A DNA stretch of 64,000 nucleotides. It comes from JANQRX01 sp963663975 (GTDB taxonomy: Bacteria > Pseudomonadota > Alphaproteobacteria > Rhizobiales > Kaistiaceae). Location of the stretch: the NCBI GenBank assembly GCA_963663975.2, contig CAXXRA010000015.1, positions 1,302,001 through 1,366,000 of the forward strand. The letters are read 5' to 3'. Below, piece after piece: positions 43,269 to 51,784 of the stretch. The notes below the pieces were generated by a model, which was not told the DNA's origin, searched no databases, and saw only the letters and a list, made by a program, of their open reading frames with translations. The translations under genes and the position numbers were made by a program. Position 1 is the stretch's first letter; every line of letters begins with the position of its first letter.

Positions 43269-45593
43269 ATGCTGAAGAATGCGGACAGGCTTGCGCACGC
43301 GGTCAAACTGCTTATTGGCGTCGCCGCCTGCGCGGTCGATCCCACCGGTGTCAAGGTGATCGGCGTGGCGGCTTCGGGATACCTGTCGCTGCGTGGCGTC
43401 TCGAAGTCACTGTCGCCCGAGGCAAAGGTGCTGGCCACCGAACTCACTGAGGGTCTGAAAGCGAGTCTTGCCGAGCCGGGTTTGCCTGCCGAGGCCAACG
43501 TCCTTATGCCGCAGATGATCGAGGCCGGTTTGCCAAAGCCGGACGACATCGTCACCGCTGGTCTGCAGCCTGAGGCATTGGTGGACCTGATGGTCGTACG
43601 GCTCACCGATCCGGAGCACATCAAAGTCGAGATGGTTGCCGCGTTCAAATCGGCGGTGACACCGATCCTCGGCAGGCTACTCAACGATCGGACTTTTGTG
43701 GAGGCCCTGGGTCCTCAGATCACACGCGAGATGCTGCGGCATTCAAAAGAGACCGCCGACGCATTGGACGATGTGCGCGCCAAGTACGGCAGCCTTGCCC
43801 GTTCACTCGATGAGCTGCGCACCCTGCATCGATCGCAGTTGGAAGCGCTTGCCAGGCGGTTCGGGTTCGATGAGCCGGATACGCTAGGCGATGAAGAACT
43901 GCGTGATCTCCTGGAAGCAAAGGCCGGCGAATATCGCGTTTACAAAACTAATATCGACGCAATCGACGAACACGCTAAGGGCCTCGGCAACCTCAAAGGG
44001 GCGGCAAAGGAAGCGACGGAGCGGCTGGATTTCGCCGAGGTCGAAAACCTGCTCTCGCGCGTCGATCAGGTCGAGACGGAAATCGCCGCCAAGACCAAGG
44101 AATTGCGGGCGGAGAACGCACTGCTGCGCGGACGGGTGGACGAGGCGTTCGATCACTTCTCGGCTGCCGCTGACGGCTTCGTCGGGATCGACAAGCTCGA
44201 ACCGGCACGGCGGCGGCTCCGTCACGGGGATCGTCTTTTTCGACACGGTCTTCGTTATGGCGGGTCGGGTCTGGCGCTGTCGGAACGGATGATCCGGGCT
44301 GCCCTCGATCAGATACCCGCCGATCAACCGCTGCTTTGGGCGCCTGCTCAAAATGCTCTTGCAGATACCCTCGAGGAGCAAGGCGGCCGCGTCGGCGGTG
44401 AGCCAGGGGCGAAGTTACAGGGCCAAGCGGTCACCGGCTATCGCGCCGCGCTAGGCGTCTACACCGAGGACACCCATCCGGTGGCCTGGGCCACAACCCA
44501 GAACAATCTCGGCAATGCCCTTGCGCGGCAGGGCACCCGCATCGGCGGTGAGCCGGGGGCGGAACTGCTGAGCCAGGCGGTCGCGGCCCATCGCGCCGCG
44601 CTGCGCGTCACCACCGAGGACGCCCATCCGGTGGCCTGGGCCAGGACGCAGAACAATCTCGGCAACGCCCTCCAGGAGCAGAGCGCCCGCGTCGGCGGTG
44701 AACAGGACACCGAGCTGCTGGACCAGGCGGTCGCTGCCTATCGCGTCGGGCTGCGCATCCGCACCGAGGACGCCTATCCGGAGCAATGGGCCAGGACCCA
44801 GAATAATCTCGGCGCTGCCCTCCAGGAACAGGGCAACCGCATCGGCGGCGAGCCGGGAGTGGAGCTGCTGGGCCAAGCGGTCGCCGCCTATCGCGCCGCA
44901 CTGCGCGTTGGCACAGAGGACGCCCATCCGGTGGACTGGGCCAGGACCCAGAACAATCTCGGCGCTGCTCTCCATAATCAAGGCACCCGTGTTGGCGGCG
45001 AGCAGGGGGCTGTGCTGCTGGGCCAGGCGGTTACCGCGTATCGCGCCGCGCTCCGCGTCAGCACCGAGGACGCCCATCCGGTGGACTGGGCCAGGACCCA
45101 AAACAATCTCGGCAATGCCCTCCACGAGCAGGGCACTCGTATTGGAGGCGAGCGGGGAGAGGAGCTGCTTGGCGACGCGGTCGCCGCCTATCGCGCCGCG
45201 CTGCGGGTCCGCACCGTGGACGCCCAGCCGGTGGACTGGGCCATGACCCAGAACAATCTCGGCAACGCCCTCCTGGAGCAGGGCGGACGCGCCGGCGGTG
45301 AGCCAGGGGCGGAGTTGCTGAGGCAGGCTGTCGCCGCCCTTCACGCTGCGTTGCGCGTCCGCACCGAGGACGCCCATCCGGCCGACTGGGCCGCAACACA
45401 GAACAACCTGGCGATCGTCGAGGTCGCAAGGGCCACCCATGAAACCTGCACCGAACCGCGCGCCCATCTCGAAGCGGCGCTGGCCTACGTCGAGGCGGCG
45501 CTGACGGTCTTCGACCCCGACCACACGCCCCGCTACCACCAGACGGCCACCGCGCTTCGCGACGACATCGCCGAACGCCTCGCCGCCCTCTGA
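43269..45593 (+). CDS. Large TPR-like repeat protein with seven 50-residue repeats
   Basis: A 774-residue protein. Residues 1-230 are helical and not recognised (AVDPTGVKVIGVAASGYLSL; RLTDPEHIKVEMVAAFKSAV). Residues 230-330 look coiled coil (VDQVETEIAAKTKELRAENALL). From about residue 361, seven units of 50 residues follow, consensus QNNLGNALxEQGxRxGGEPG then AELLxQAVAAYRAALRVRTEDAHPVDWART, a TPR-like array. The tail ends HQTATALRDDIAERLAAL. Related arrays occur in bacterial NLR- and CHAT-linked proteins as sensor regions, but no enzymatic effector domain is seen. The start is uncertain (GTG 43233 is an alternative). Confidence 0.75.
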   Translation: MLKNADRLAHAVKLLIGVAACAVDPTGVKVIGVAASGYLSLRGVSKSLSPEAKVLATELTEGLKASLAEPGLPAEANVLMPQMIEAGLPKPDDIVTAGLQPEALVDLMVVRLTDPEHIKVEMVAAFKSAVTPILGRLLNDRTFVEALGPQITREMLRHSKETADALDDVRAKYGSLARSLDELRTLHRSQLEALARRFGFDEPDTLGDEELRDLLEAKAGEYRVYKTNIDAIDEHAKGLGNLKGAAKEATERLDFAEVENLLSRVDQVETEIAAKTKELRAENALLRGRVDEAFDHFSAAADGFVGIDKLEPARRRLRHGDRLFRHGLRYGGSGLALSERMIRAALDQIPADQPLLWAPAQNALADTLEEQGGRVGGEPGAKLQGQAVTGYRAALGVYTEDTHPVAWATTQNNLGNALARQGTRIGGEPGAELLSQAVAAHRAALRVTTEDAHPVAWARTQNNLGNALQEQSARVGGEQDTELLDQAVAAYRVGLRIRTEDAYPEQWARTQNNLGAALQEQGNRIGGEPGVELLGQAVAAYRAALRVGTEDAHPVDWARTQNNLGAALHNQGTRVGGEQGAVLLGQAVTAYRAALRVSTEDAHPVDWARTQNNLGNALHEQGTRIGGERGEELLGDAVAAYRAALRVRTVDAQPVDWAMTQNNLGNALLEQGGRAGGEPGAELLRQAVAALHAALRVRTEDAHPADWAATQNNLAIVEVARATHETCTEPRAHLEAALAYVEAALTVFDPDHTPRYHQTATALRDDIAERLAAL
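44349..45398 (+). repeat. 150-bp tandem coding repeats (seven units)
   Basis: Seven consecutive 150-bp units, each starting at a Gln codon of the QNNLG motif. Units 2 and 4-7 are the most alike at the DNA level (for example ACCGAGGACGCCCATCCGGT and CCAGAACAATCTCGGC recur). The similarity suggests recent expansion by unequal recombination. Confidence 0.8.
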
Positions 45594-45744
45594 GGCACCA
45601 CTTCCCCTTGCCCCCATCCCGCGCCGCCGTTATAACCCCGCGGTTCCGCGCCGCCCGGCCCTGACAGGGCATGCCGTGGCGGCGCTCATCGCTCCGAGAG
45701 GCTGACATTTCGACCGTTGGCCCGCATCGTTCAAAGGACGCAAA

Positions 45745-45945
45745 ATGCCCAAAATGAAGACCCAAAGCAGCGCCAAGAAGCGCTTCAAGATCACCGCGAC
45801 CGGCAAGGTCATGGTGAAACAGGCCGGTAAAAGTCACGGCATGATCAAGCGCACCAAGAAGTTCATCCGCAATGCGCGCGGCACCACCGTTCTGGCCGAT
45901 GCCGACGCCCGCATCATCAAGAAGAACTTCCTGCCCTACGGTTGA
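45745..45945 (+). CDS. rpmI: 50S ribosomal protein L35
   Basis: A 66-residue L35, beginning MPKMKTQSSAKKRFKITATG and ending RIIKKNFLPYG. Full length. It is 42 bp upstream of rplT. In most bacteria infC lies directly upstream; here infC is 12.5 kb away. Confidence 0.97.
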   Translation: MPKMKTQSSAKKRFKITATGKVMVKQAGKSHGMIKRTKKFIRNARGTTVLADADARIIKKNFLPYG

Positions 45946-45987
45946 TTTCGGGGCTCGCCCCCGCACGTTTCATCAGGAGACAAGCCT

Positions 45988-46344
45988 ATGTCGCGCGTCA
46001 GACGCAGCGTCGCCGCACACGCCAAGCACAAGAAAATCCTCAAGCTCGCCAAGGGCTATTACGGCCGGCGCAAGAACACCATCCGCACCGCCAAGGCGGC
46101 CGTGGACCGCGCCAACCAATACGCCTATCGCGACCGCAAGAACCGCAAGCGGACCTTCCGCGCCTTGTGGATTCAACGCATCAACGCCGCCACCCGCGAG
46201 CACGGCCTGCCCTACGGCCGATTTATCGACGGCCTCGGCAAGGCCGGGGTCGATATCGACCGTAAGGTTCTGGCCGAGCTGGCCGTCAGCGAGCCGGGAT
46301 CGTTCAAGGCGCTGGTCGAGAAGGCGAAAACCGCACTCGCCTAA
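45988..46344 (+). CDS. rplT: 50S ribosomal protein L20
   Basis: A 118-residue L20, with MSRVRRSVAAHAKHKKILKL at the N-terminus, AKGYYGRRKNTIRTAK and WIQRINAATREHGLPYGRFI. Preceded by AGGAGACAAGCCT. It forms a unit with rpmI and is followed after 24 bp by repeat R1-c and pheS. Confidence 0.97.
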   Translation: MSRVRRSVAAHAKHKKILKLAKGYYGRRKNTIRTAKAAVDRANQYAYRDRKNRKRTFRALWIQRINAATREHGLPYGRFIDGLGKAGVDIDRKVLAELAVSEPGSFKALVEKAKTALA

Positions 46345-46368
46345 GTCACTTCGCCGACTGCCGTCCCA

Positions 46369-46579
46369 GAGCCCTTTCAACCAACTCTGAGCCATTCTGA
46401 CGGAGCGATTTTGTGACAAGATCAAGTCAGGGTTCGATGAGCGTATCTGGATATGGTCGAGGAGCTTGGCGCAGGAGTTGGTGCAAAATCGCCCGGCCCT
46501 TCGGGTTTGTCGATTGGCGGGCACCCAACCTCGCCGATCGCGAAACAGAATTGACCCAGAGTTGGTCAAAAGGGCGCTG
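46369..46579 (+). repeat. R1 dispersed repeat, copy c
   Basis: A 211-bp copy between rplT and pheS, internally shortened by about 60 bp relative to copy b. Its 3' end reads GTTGGTCAAAAGGGCGCTG and is directly followed by the pheS ATG. The only Shine-Dalgarno-like sequence of pheS (AAAAGGG) is therefore part of the repeat. Orientation is with the operon. Confidence 0.8.
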
Positions 46580-47677
46580 ATGAACAGCGCAACGCAAACG
46601 GATCTCGAGGCGCTCGAACGCGACCTTTCGAACCGCATCGCCTCGGCCGAGGACGAGCCGGCGCTGGAAGCCGCGCGGGTTGCCGCACTGGGCAAGAAAG
46701 GCTCGGTGTCCGAGCTGCTCAAAGGGCTGGGCGGCATGTCGCCGGACGAGCGCAAGGTCATGGGACCGGCGCTCAACGGGCTGAAGGGCCGTCTCGGCGA
46801 AGCGATCGCGGCGCGCCGGCTGGTGCTGCGCGACCGCGCAACCGAACGCCGTCTGGCCGAAGAATCGGTCGACGTCACCCTGCCCCTGCGGCCCGCGCCG
46901 GCCGAGACCGGCCGCATCCATCCGGTCAGCCAGGTCACCGACGAGATCACGGTGATCTTCGCCGATCTCGGCTTCCACATCGCCGAGGGTCCCGACATCG
47001 AGACCGACTATTACAATTTCACCGCGCTGAACTTCCCGGTCGGCCACCCGGCGCGCGACATGCACGACACCCTCTTCTTCCACCCGGACGAGAACGGCGA
47101 GCGGCTGCTGCTGCGCACCCACACCTCGCCGGTCCAGATCCGGACGATGGAAACCCAGACACCGCCGATCCGGGTGGCGATGCCCGGGCGCACCTATCGC
47201 TGCGATTCCGACCAGACCCACACGCCGATGTTCCACCAGGTCGAAGGCCTGGTGCTCGACGAGGAAACCCATTTCGGCCATCTGAAATGGGTGCTGGCGG
47301 AGTTCTGCAAGGCCTTCTTCGAAATCGCCAATGTCGAGATGCGGTTCCGGCCGTCCTATTTTCCGTTCACCGAGCCGTCGATGGAAGTGGACATCCGCTA
47401 CCGCAAGGTCGGTAACGAGTTTCGCCTCGGCGAGGGCGACGACTGGATGGAGATTCTGGGCTGCGGCATGGTCCATCCCAAAGTGATCGCCGCCGGCGGC
47501 CTCGATCCCGAGCGCATCCAGGGCTACGCCTGGGGCATCGGCATCGACCGCATCGCCATGCTGAAATACGGCATGCCGGATCTGCGCGCCTTCTTCGATG
47601 CCGACGTGCGCTGGCTCAGCCATTACGGCTTCCGCCCGCTCGATATGCCGAGCCTGGTCGCCGGCCTGTCGAGCTGA
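46580..47677 (+). CDS. pheS: Phenylalanyl-tRNA synthetase alpha subunit
   Basis: A 365-residue class II synthetase subunit. It has the N-terminal coiled coil, LKGRLGEAIAARR, motif 2 MPGRTYRCDSDQTHTPMFHQVEG, GMVHPKVIAAGG and motif 3 YAWGIGIDRIAMLKYG. ATG 46580 abuts repeat R1-c; a longer frame would start inside the repeat and is not credible. It acts with PheT as a heterotetramer to charge tRNA-Phe. Confidence 0.96.
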   Translation: MNSATQTDLEALERDLSNRIASAEDEPALEAARVAALGKKGSVSELLKGLGGMSPDERKVMGPALNGLKGRLGEAIAARRLVLRDRATERRLAEESVDVTLPLRPAPAETGRIHPVSQVTDEITVIFADLGFHIAEGPDIETDYYNFTALNFPVGHPARDMHDTLFFHPDENGERLLLRTHTSPVQIRTMETQTPPIRVAMPGRTYRCDSDQTHTPMFHQVEGLVLDEETHFGHLKWVLAEFCKAFFEIANVEMRFRPSYFPFTEPSMEVDIRYRKVGNEFRLGEGDDWMEILGCGMVHPKVIAAGGLDPERIQGYAWGIGIDRIAMLKYGMPDLRAFFDADVRWLSHYGFRPLDMPSLVAGLSS

Positions 47678-47711
47678 GTTTGGTGATCAACATGTCCCGG
47701 ATGATGGTCCG

Positions 47712-50147
47712 ATGAAGATCACCCTTTCCTGGCTCAAGGATCATCTCGACACCGCGGCAAGCCTGGCCGAAATCGTCGACCGGCTGACCATGATCGGGCT
47801 CGAGGTCGAGGAGGTCGAAGACCCGGCCAAGGATTTCGCGCCGTTTCGCATCGCCCGCGTCATCTCAGTCGACAAGCACCCCAATGCCGACCGCCTGACG
47901 GTGTGCAAGGTCGATCCCGGCGACGGGTCGCAGATCCAGGTGGTGTGCGGCGCGCCCAACGCCCGCACCGGCCTGATCGGCGTGTTCGCCCCCGTCGGCA
48001 CCCACATTCCCGGCACCGGCATCGATCTCGAAAAGGGCGTCATCCGCGGCGTGGAATCGAACGGCATGCTGCTGTCGGAACGCGAGCTCGGCCTTTCCGA
48101 CGACCACACCGGCATCGTCGATTTGCCGGAAGATGCCCCGGTCGGCACCGCCTATGTCGACTATGCCGGGCTCGAAGATCCGGTTCTCGATATCGCCATC
48201 ACCCCCAACCGCTCCGACGCCCTTGGCGTGGCCGGCATCGCCCGCGATCTTGCCGCCGCCGGAATCGGTAAACTGATCGAGGGTTCGGTCGAACCGGTTG
48301 CCGGCGTGGGACCGTGCCCGGTCGACGTCAGGCTCGAATTCGGCGACACGCCGCCGCTTTGTCCGGGCTTCGCGCTCCGCCTGGTGCGCGGGGTCACCAA
48401 CGGCCCTTCGCCGCGATGGCTGCAGCGGCGGCTCAACGCGATCGGCCTCAGGCCGATCAACGCCCTCGTCGACATCACCAATCTGGTCACCATCGACCGC
48501 GGCCGGCCGCTGCACGTCTTCGACGCCGCCAAGGTCAAGGGCGACCTGGTCGTGCGCCGCGGCCGACAGGGCGAGGAGGTGATGGCGCTTGACGGCAAGT
48601 CGTACCAGCTCGATGCCGACATCTGCGTGATCGCCGACGATGACGGGGTTGAATCGATTTCCGGCATCATGGGCGGCGAAAAAACCGGCTGCGAGGCGAC
48701 CACCACCGATGTGCTGATCGAATCGGCGCTGTGGGACGCCCTCAACATCGCCCATACCGGCCGCCGGCTGGCGATCGTCTCCGACGCCCGCCACCGTTTC
48801 GAGCGCGGCGTCGACGCGGCCTTCATGGTGCCGGGGCTGGAGCTCGCCACAAGGCTGGTGATGGACATGTGCGGCGGCACCCCGACCGACATGGTGGTGG
48901 TCGGCGATGTGCCCGATCCCAAGACGGTGGTCGAGTTCCCGCTGACCGAGATCAAGCGGCTGGCCGGCATCGATCCGTCGGCGAGCCAGGTGACCAAGAT
49001 CCTCGAAGACCTCGGCTTCGGCTGCCGGCCCCATCGCACCGAAGGTACCATCACCGTGACGGTGCCGAGCTGGCGCCCCGATGTCGCGATCAAGGCCGAT
49101 CTGGTCGAGGAGGTGGTCCGCATCATCGGCGTCGACAAGGTGCCGATTGTCGCCATGAAGCGCGCCGAGGGCGTCGCCCGGCCGGTGCTGACCACGCTCC
49201 AGGACCGCACGCGGCGGGCCAAGCGCGCGCTCGCCAGCCGCGGCCTGGTTGAGGCGGTGACCTGGTCGTTCATCTCCCATGATGCCGCCAGCCGCTTCGG
49301 CGGCGGCGCCAGAGCGCTGGAACTGGCCAATCCGATCGCCGCGGAGATGTCCGACATGCGGCCGAGCCTGCTGCCGGGGCTGATCGCCGCCGCCCAGCGC
49401 AACGCCGATCGCGGCTACCCCGATCTGGCGCTGTTCGAGGTCGGCCAGGTTTACCAAGGCACACGGCCGGAGGATCAGAAGACCGCCGCCGGCGGCATCC
49501 GGCGCGGCACGGCACGGGTCGACGGCGCCGGCCGCCACTGGTCGCGCGAGGTTGCGCCGGTCGGGGTGTTCGACGCCAAGGCCGACGCGTTTGCCGTGCT
49601 CAATTCGGTCGGGCTCGACACCGCCCGCGCCCAGGTGGTGGCCGAGGCGCCCGACTGGTTCCATCCCGGCCGCTCCGGCTCGATCCGCCTCGGGCCCAAA
49701 AACGTCCTGGCGACCTTCGGCGAGTTCCACCCCAAGGCGCTGGAGGCGCTGGGCGCCGGGGGGCCGCTGGTCGGTTTCGAGGTCATCCTGGAGTCGATCC
49801 CGGAACCGAAGGCGCGCGCCACCAGGACCCGCAAGGCGGTCGAATTGTCCGATTTGCAGCCGCTCCACCGCGACTTCGCCTTTGTCGTCGACCGTACGAT
49901 CGAGGCGGCGGCGGTGGTGCGGGCGGCGGCCGGCGCCGACAAGAAACTGATTGCCGATGTCGCGGTGTTCGATCTGTTCGAGAGCGAAGCGCTGGGAGCG
50001 GACCGCAAGTCGGTCGCCATCGACGTCACCCTGCAGCCGCGCGAGCGCACTCTGACCGAGGACGATATCGAGGCGGTCGCCAGCAAGATCGTGTCGGCGG
50101 TCGAGCGCGCCACCGGCGGTACGCTTCGAGCCCTTCCGACCAGCTAA
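47712..50147 (+). CDS. pheT: Phenylalanyl-tRNA synthetase beta subunit
   Basis: An 811-residue PheT. It starts MKITLSWLKDHLDTAASLAE and has the tRNA-binding EMAP-like domain (ISVDKHPNADRLTVCKVD, about 50-150), the B3/B4 editing region, B5 and a C-terminal FDX-ACB domain (LHRDFAFVVDRTIEAA; QPRERTLTEDDIEAVASKI). The usual end near ATGGTLR is followed here by ALPTS and TAA. These last codons lie in the end of repeat R1-d, so the repeat has replaced the natural stop. Confidence 0.96.
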   Translation: MKITLSWLKDHLDTAASLAEIVDRLTMIGLEVEEVEDPAKDFAPFRIARVISVDKHPNADRLTVCKVDPGDGSQIQVVCGAPNARTGLIGVFAPVGTHIPGTGIDLEKGVIRGVESNGMLLSERELGLSDDHTGIVDLPEDAPVGTAYVDYAGLEDPVLDIAITPNRSDALGVAGIARDLAAAGIGKLIEGSVEPVAGVGPCPVDVRLEFGDTPPLCPGFALRLVRGVTNGPSPRWLQRRLNAIGLRPINALVDITNLVTIDRGRPLHVFDAAKVKGDLVVRRGRQGEEVMALDGKSYQLDADICVIADDDGVESISGIMGGEKTGCEATTTDVLIESALWDALNIAHTGRRLAIVSDARHRFERGVDAAFMVPGLELATRLVMDMCGGTPTDMVVVGDVPDPKTVVEFPLTEIKRLAGIDPSASQVTKILEDLGFGCRPHRTEGTITVTVPSWRPDVAIKADLVEEVVRIIGVDKVPIVAMKRAEGVARPVLTTLQDRTRRAKRALASRGLVEAVTWSFISHDAASRFGGGARALELANPIAAEMSDMRPSLLPGLIAAAQRNADRGYPDLALFEVGQVYQGTRPEDQKTAAGGIRRGTARVDGAGRHWSREVAPVGVFDAKADAFAVLNSVGLDTARAQVVAEAPDWFHPGRSGSIRLGPKNVLATFGEFHPKALEALGAGGPLVGFEVILESIPEPKARATRTRKAVELSDLQPLHRDFAFVVDRTIEAAAVVRAAAGADKKLIADVAVFDLFESEALGADRKSVAIDVTLQPRERTLTEDDIEAVASKIVSAVERATGGTLRALPTS

Positions 50148-50297
50148 TCGCCTGTCCCTTCGGGTTTTTTGATTGGCGGGCACGCAACGCCGAACCAATC
50201 TGGAACGATGCGGTGGCATCGCCCGTCGATCGTTTCGACGCTGAATCGCCTCGCCAATCGCGAAACAGAATTGACCCGGAGTTGGTCGAAAGGACTC
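50128..50297 (+). repeat. R1 dispersed repeat, copy d
   Basis: The start GAGCCCTTCCGACCAGCT overlaps the last codons of pheT. An internal deletion follows, then the repeat continues as AATCGCCTGTCCCTTCGGG to TTGGTCGAAAGGACTC. Length 170 bp. The pheT stop codon (TAA, 50145-50147) lies inside it. Its AAAGGA end precedes the GTG of the DHFR-like gene by about 11 nt. Confidence 0.75.
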
Positions 50298-50304
50298 TTA
50301 GAGC

Positions 50305-50886
50305 GTGATCGCGCACTACACGATACACGGCCACGCCATCGTCTCGGCCGACGACCGCATCGCCGACGCCGACGGCAGCATACCGCCATCATTGCACAAC
50401 GAAGCCGACTGGCAACGTTTTCAAACCGCCCTCGACCAGGCGCTGGTGACGGTGCTCGGCCGCCTCGGCCATGAGAGCCACCCCAACCTCAAGAAACGCA
50501 ACCGCCTAGTGGTGTCCTCCCGATCCAAGGGGCTCGAGCGCCGTGACGACGCCTGGTGGTGGAACCCGGCCGAGGTGCCGATCGTGGACGCGCTGGCGCA
50601 GGCCGCGCCGGAGCCCGGCGTGGTCGCCGTGCCCGGCGGCCGGCTGGTGTTCGACCTGTTTCTGGCGGAGGGCTTCGACGCCTTTTTTCTGTCGCGAGCG
50701 AGGCGGGCGAAGCTGCCATCGGGCCGGCCGATCTTTTCCGCCGTCGCGCATGGGCGCAGCGCCAGCGACGTGCTGACGGATCACGGCCTGCGGCCGGAGC
50801 CGGCGGTGTCCCTGGACGAGGGCGCCGGCGTCGAACTGGTGGTGTGGCGGGCGCTCGGCCGGGCGGGGTCGCAAAAAACCTATTGA
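50305..50886 (+). CDS. Dihydrofolate-reductase-like protein (RibD C-terminal type fold)
   Basis: A 193-residue protein: IAHYTIHGHAIVSADDRIAD at the start, TVLGRLGHESHPNLKKRNRLVVSSRS in the middle and a conserved PGGRLVFDLFLAEGFDAFFLSRA. The pattern is that of uncharacterised DHFR-like/RibD_C proteins of alphaproteobacteria. The canonical DHFR catalytic residues are not clearly present, so folate reduction should not be assumed. GTG 50305 sits just after repeat R1-d, whose AAAGGA end would act as ribosome-binding site. Confidence 0.68.
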   Translation: MIAHYTIHGHAIVSADDRIADADGSIPPSLHNEADWQRFQTALDQALVTVLGRLGHESHPNLKKRNRLVVSSRSKGLERRDDAWWWNPAEVPIVDALAQAAPEPGVVAVPGGRLVFDLFLAEGFDAFFLSRARRAKLPSGRPIFSAVAHGRSASDVLTDHGLRPEPAVSLDEGAGVELVVWRALGRAGSQKTY

Positions 50887-50919
50887 CACGCTCGCAAATT
50901 AATATAACTACTATGTTAT
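50883..50919 (+). promoter_or_regulatory. Promoter and operator of the arsR-like gene
   Basis: TTGACA (50883-50888) is followed 16 bp later by TAACTA as a likely -10. ATAAC-TACTAT-GTTAT (50904-50919) is a palindrome that overlaps the -10 and the start codon. It fits autorepression by the ArsR-type protein. The transcript would have almost no 5' leader. Confidence 0.55.
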
Positions 50920-51289
50920 GGAACAACAAGGTTATATATATGCGGAAACGAACCTCGACGCTGTTTTTGCGGCGCTGGCCGACCCTACGCGGCGGGCAAT
51001 CCTGTCACGGCTCGCTGATGGTCAGGCTTCAGTCAATGAAATCGCAGCACCATTTGAAATAAGCCAGCCAGCGGTTTCGAGGCATCTGAAGGTGCTGGAA
51101 CGGGCGGGGTTGATTGAGCGGGACATCGACGAGCAACGCCGCCCCTCGAGATTGAAAGCTGAACCTATGGCGGCCGCTGTCGACTGGCTTGCCGAATTCA
51201 AAGCTTTCTGGGGGACGAGCTTTGACCAGCTCGATGACCTCCTCATCCATATGAAACAAGCCGAAGCGAAGGAAACAGACCATGAGTGA
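50918..51289 (+). CDS. ArsR/SmtB-family transcriptional regulator
   Basis: A 123-residue winged-helix repressor: FAALADPTRRAILSRLADG, then VNEIAAPFEISQPAVSRHLKVLERAGLIERD, the recognition helix region. It lacks the paired metal-binding Cys of ArsR/SmtB, as is usual for members paired with AHSA1/SRPBCC genes. It overlaps the SRPBCC gene by 8 bp, the standard ArsR-AHSA1 pair. A palindrome over its start codon suggests autorepression. Confidence 0.9.
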   Translation: MEQQGYIYAETNLDAVFAALADPTRRAILSRLADGQASVNEIAAPFEISQPAVSRHLKVLERAGLIERDIDEQRRPSRLKAEPMAAAVDWLAEFKAFWGTSFDQLDDLLIHMKQAEAKETDHE

Positions 51290-51784
51290 ACTACCGGAAT
51301 TTGTATTGGACCGCATTTTCGACGCGCCGCGCGAATTGGTTTGGCGCGCCTGGACCGATCCTGAACTTTTGCCTCGTTGGTATGGCCCCGGCGCAGAAAC
51401 GATCATCCACAAATTTGACTTGAAACCGGGCGGTTCGTGGCTCGGCGAGATGAAGTGGGGTAGCAACTCCAATTTCAGTAAAGTGGTTTTTCAGGAAGTT
51501 ACCCAACCGGAGAAGCTGGTTTGGCATCATTCTTCTTCAGATCCTGATTGGAACATCATCACCAGCCCGATGATGGCTGATTGGCCCCGGGTCATTCTGA
51601 CGACGGTGACATTTGAGGACAGGGCGACACAACAAATGTGCGCCTGACGTGGGTACCTTTTGACGCAACCGAGGCCGAGATTGCCTGTTTTGCCGGCGCT
51701 ATGGCCAATATGGGCAAGGGATGGGAGAGCGGTTATTCACTCATGGATGAGCTGTTCGCAGAGTTACGGGCAGAAAAAACCTAG
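51282..51784 (+). pseudogene. SRPBCC/AHSA1-family protein, apparent -1 frameshift
   Basis: About 167 residues in two frames. It starts MSELPEFVLDRIFDAPRELV and has RAWTDPELLPRWYGPG, the usual AHSA1 motif. After TVTFEDR near 51620 the frame is lost. The second frame reads TTNVRLTWVPFDATEAEIAC and ends GKGWESGYSLMDELFAELRA with TAG at 51782-51784. One extra G restores a full-length protein. The stop codon lies within CTAG at the edge of repeat R1-e. It is co-transcribed with the ArsR gene. Confidence 0.75.

Noticed and set aside
44349..45398. Regular repeats as a CRISPR array
   Set aside because: The 150-bp units lie in one open frame, have no spacers and encode a TPR-like array; no cas genes are in the window.
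46466..46579. Longer N-terminus for PheS starting in the repeat
   Set aside because: The extra residues come from repeat R1-c and do not fit PheS; the family start is at 46580.
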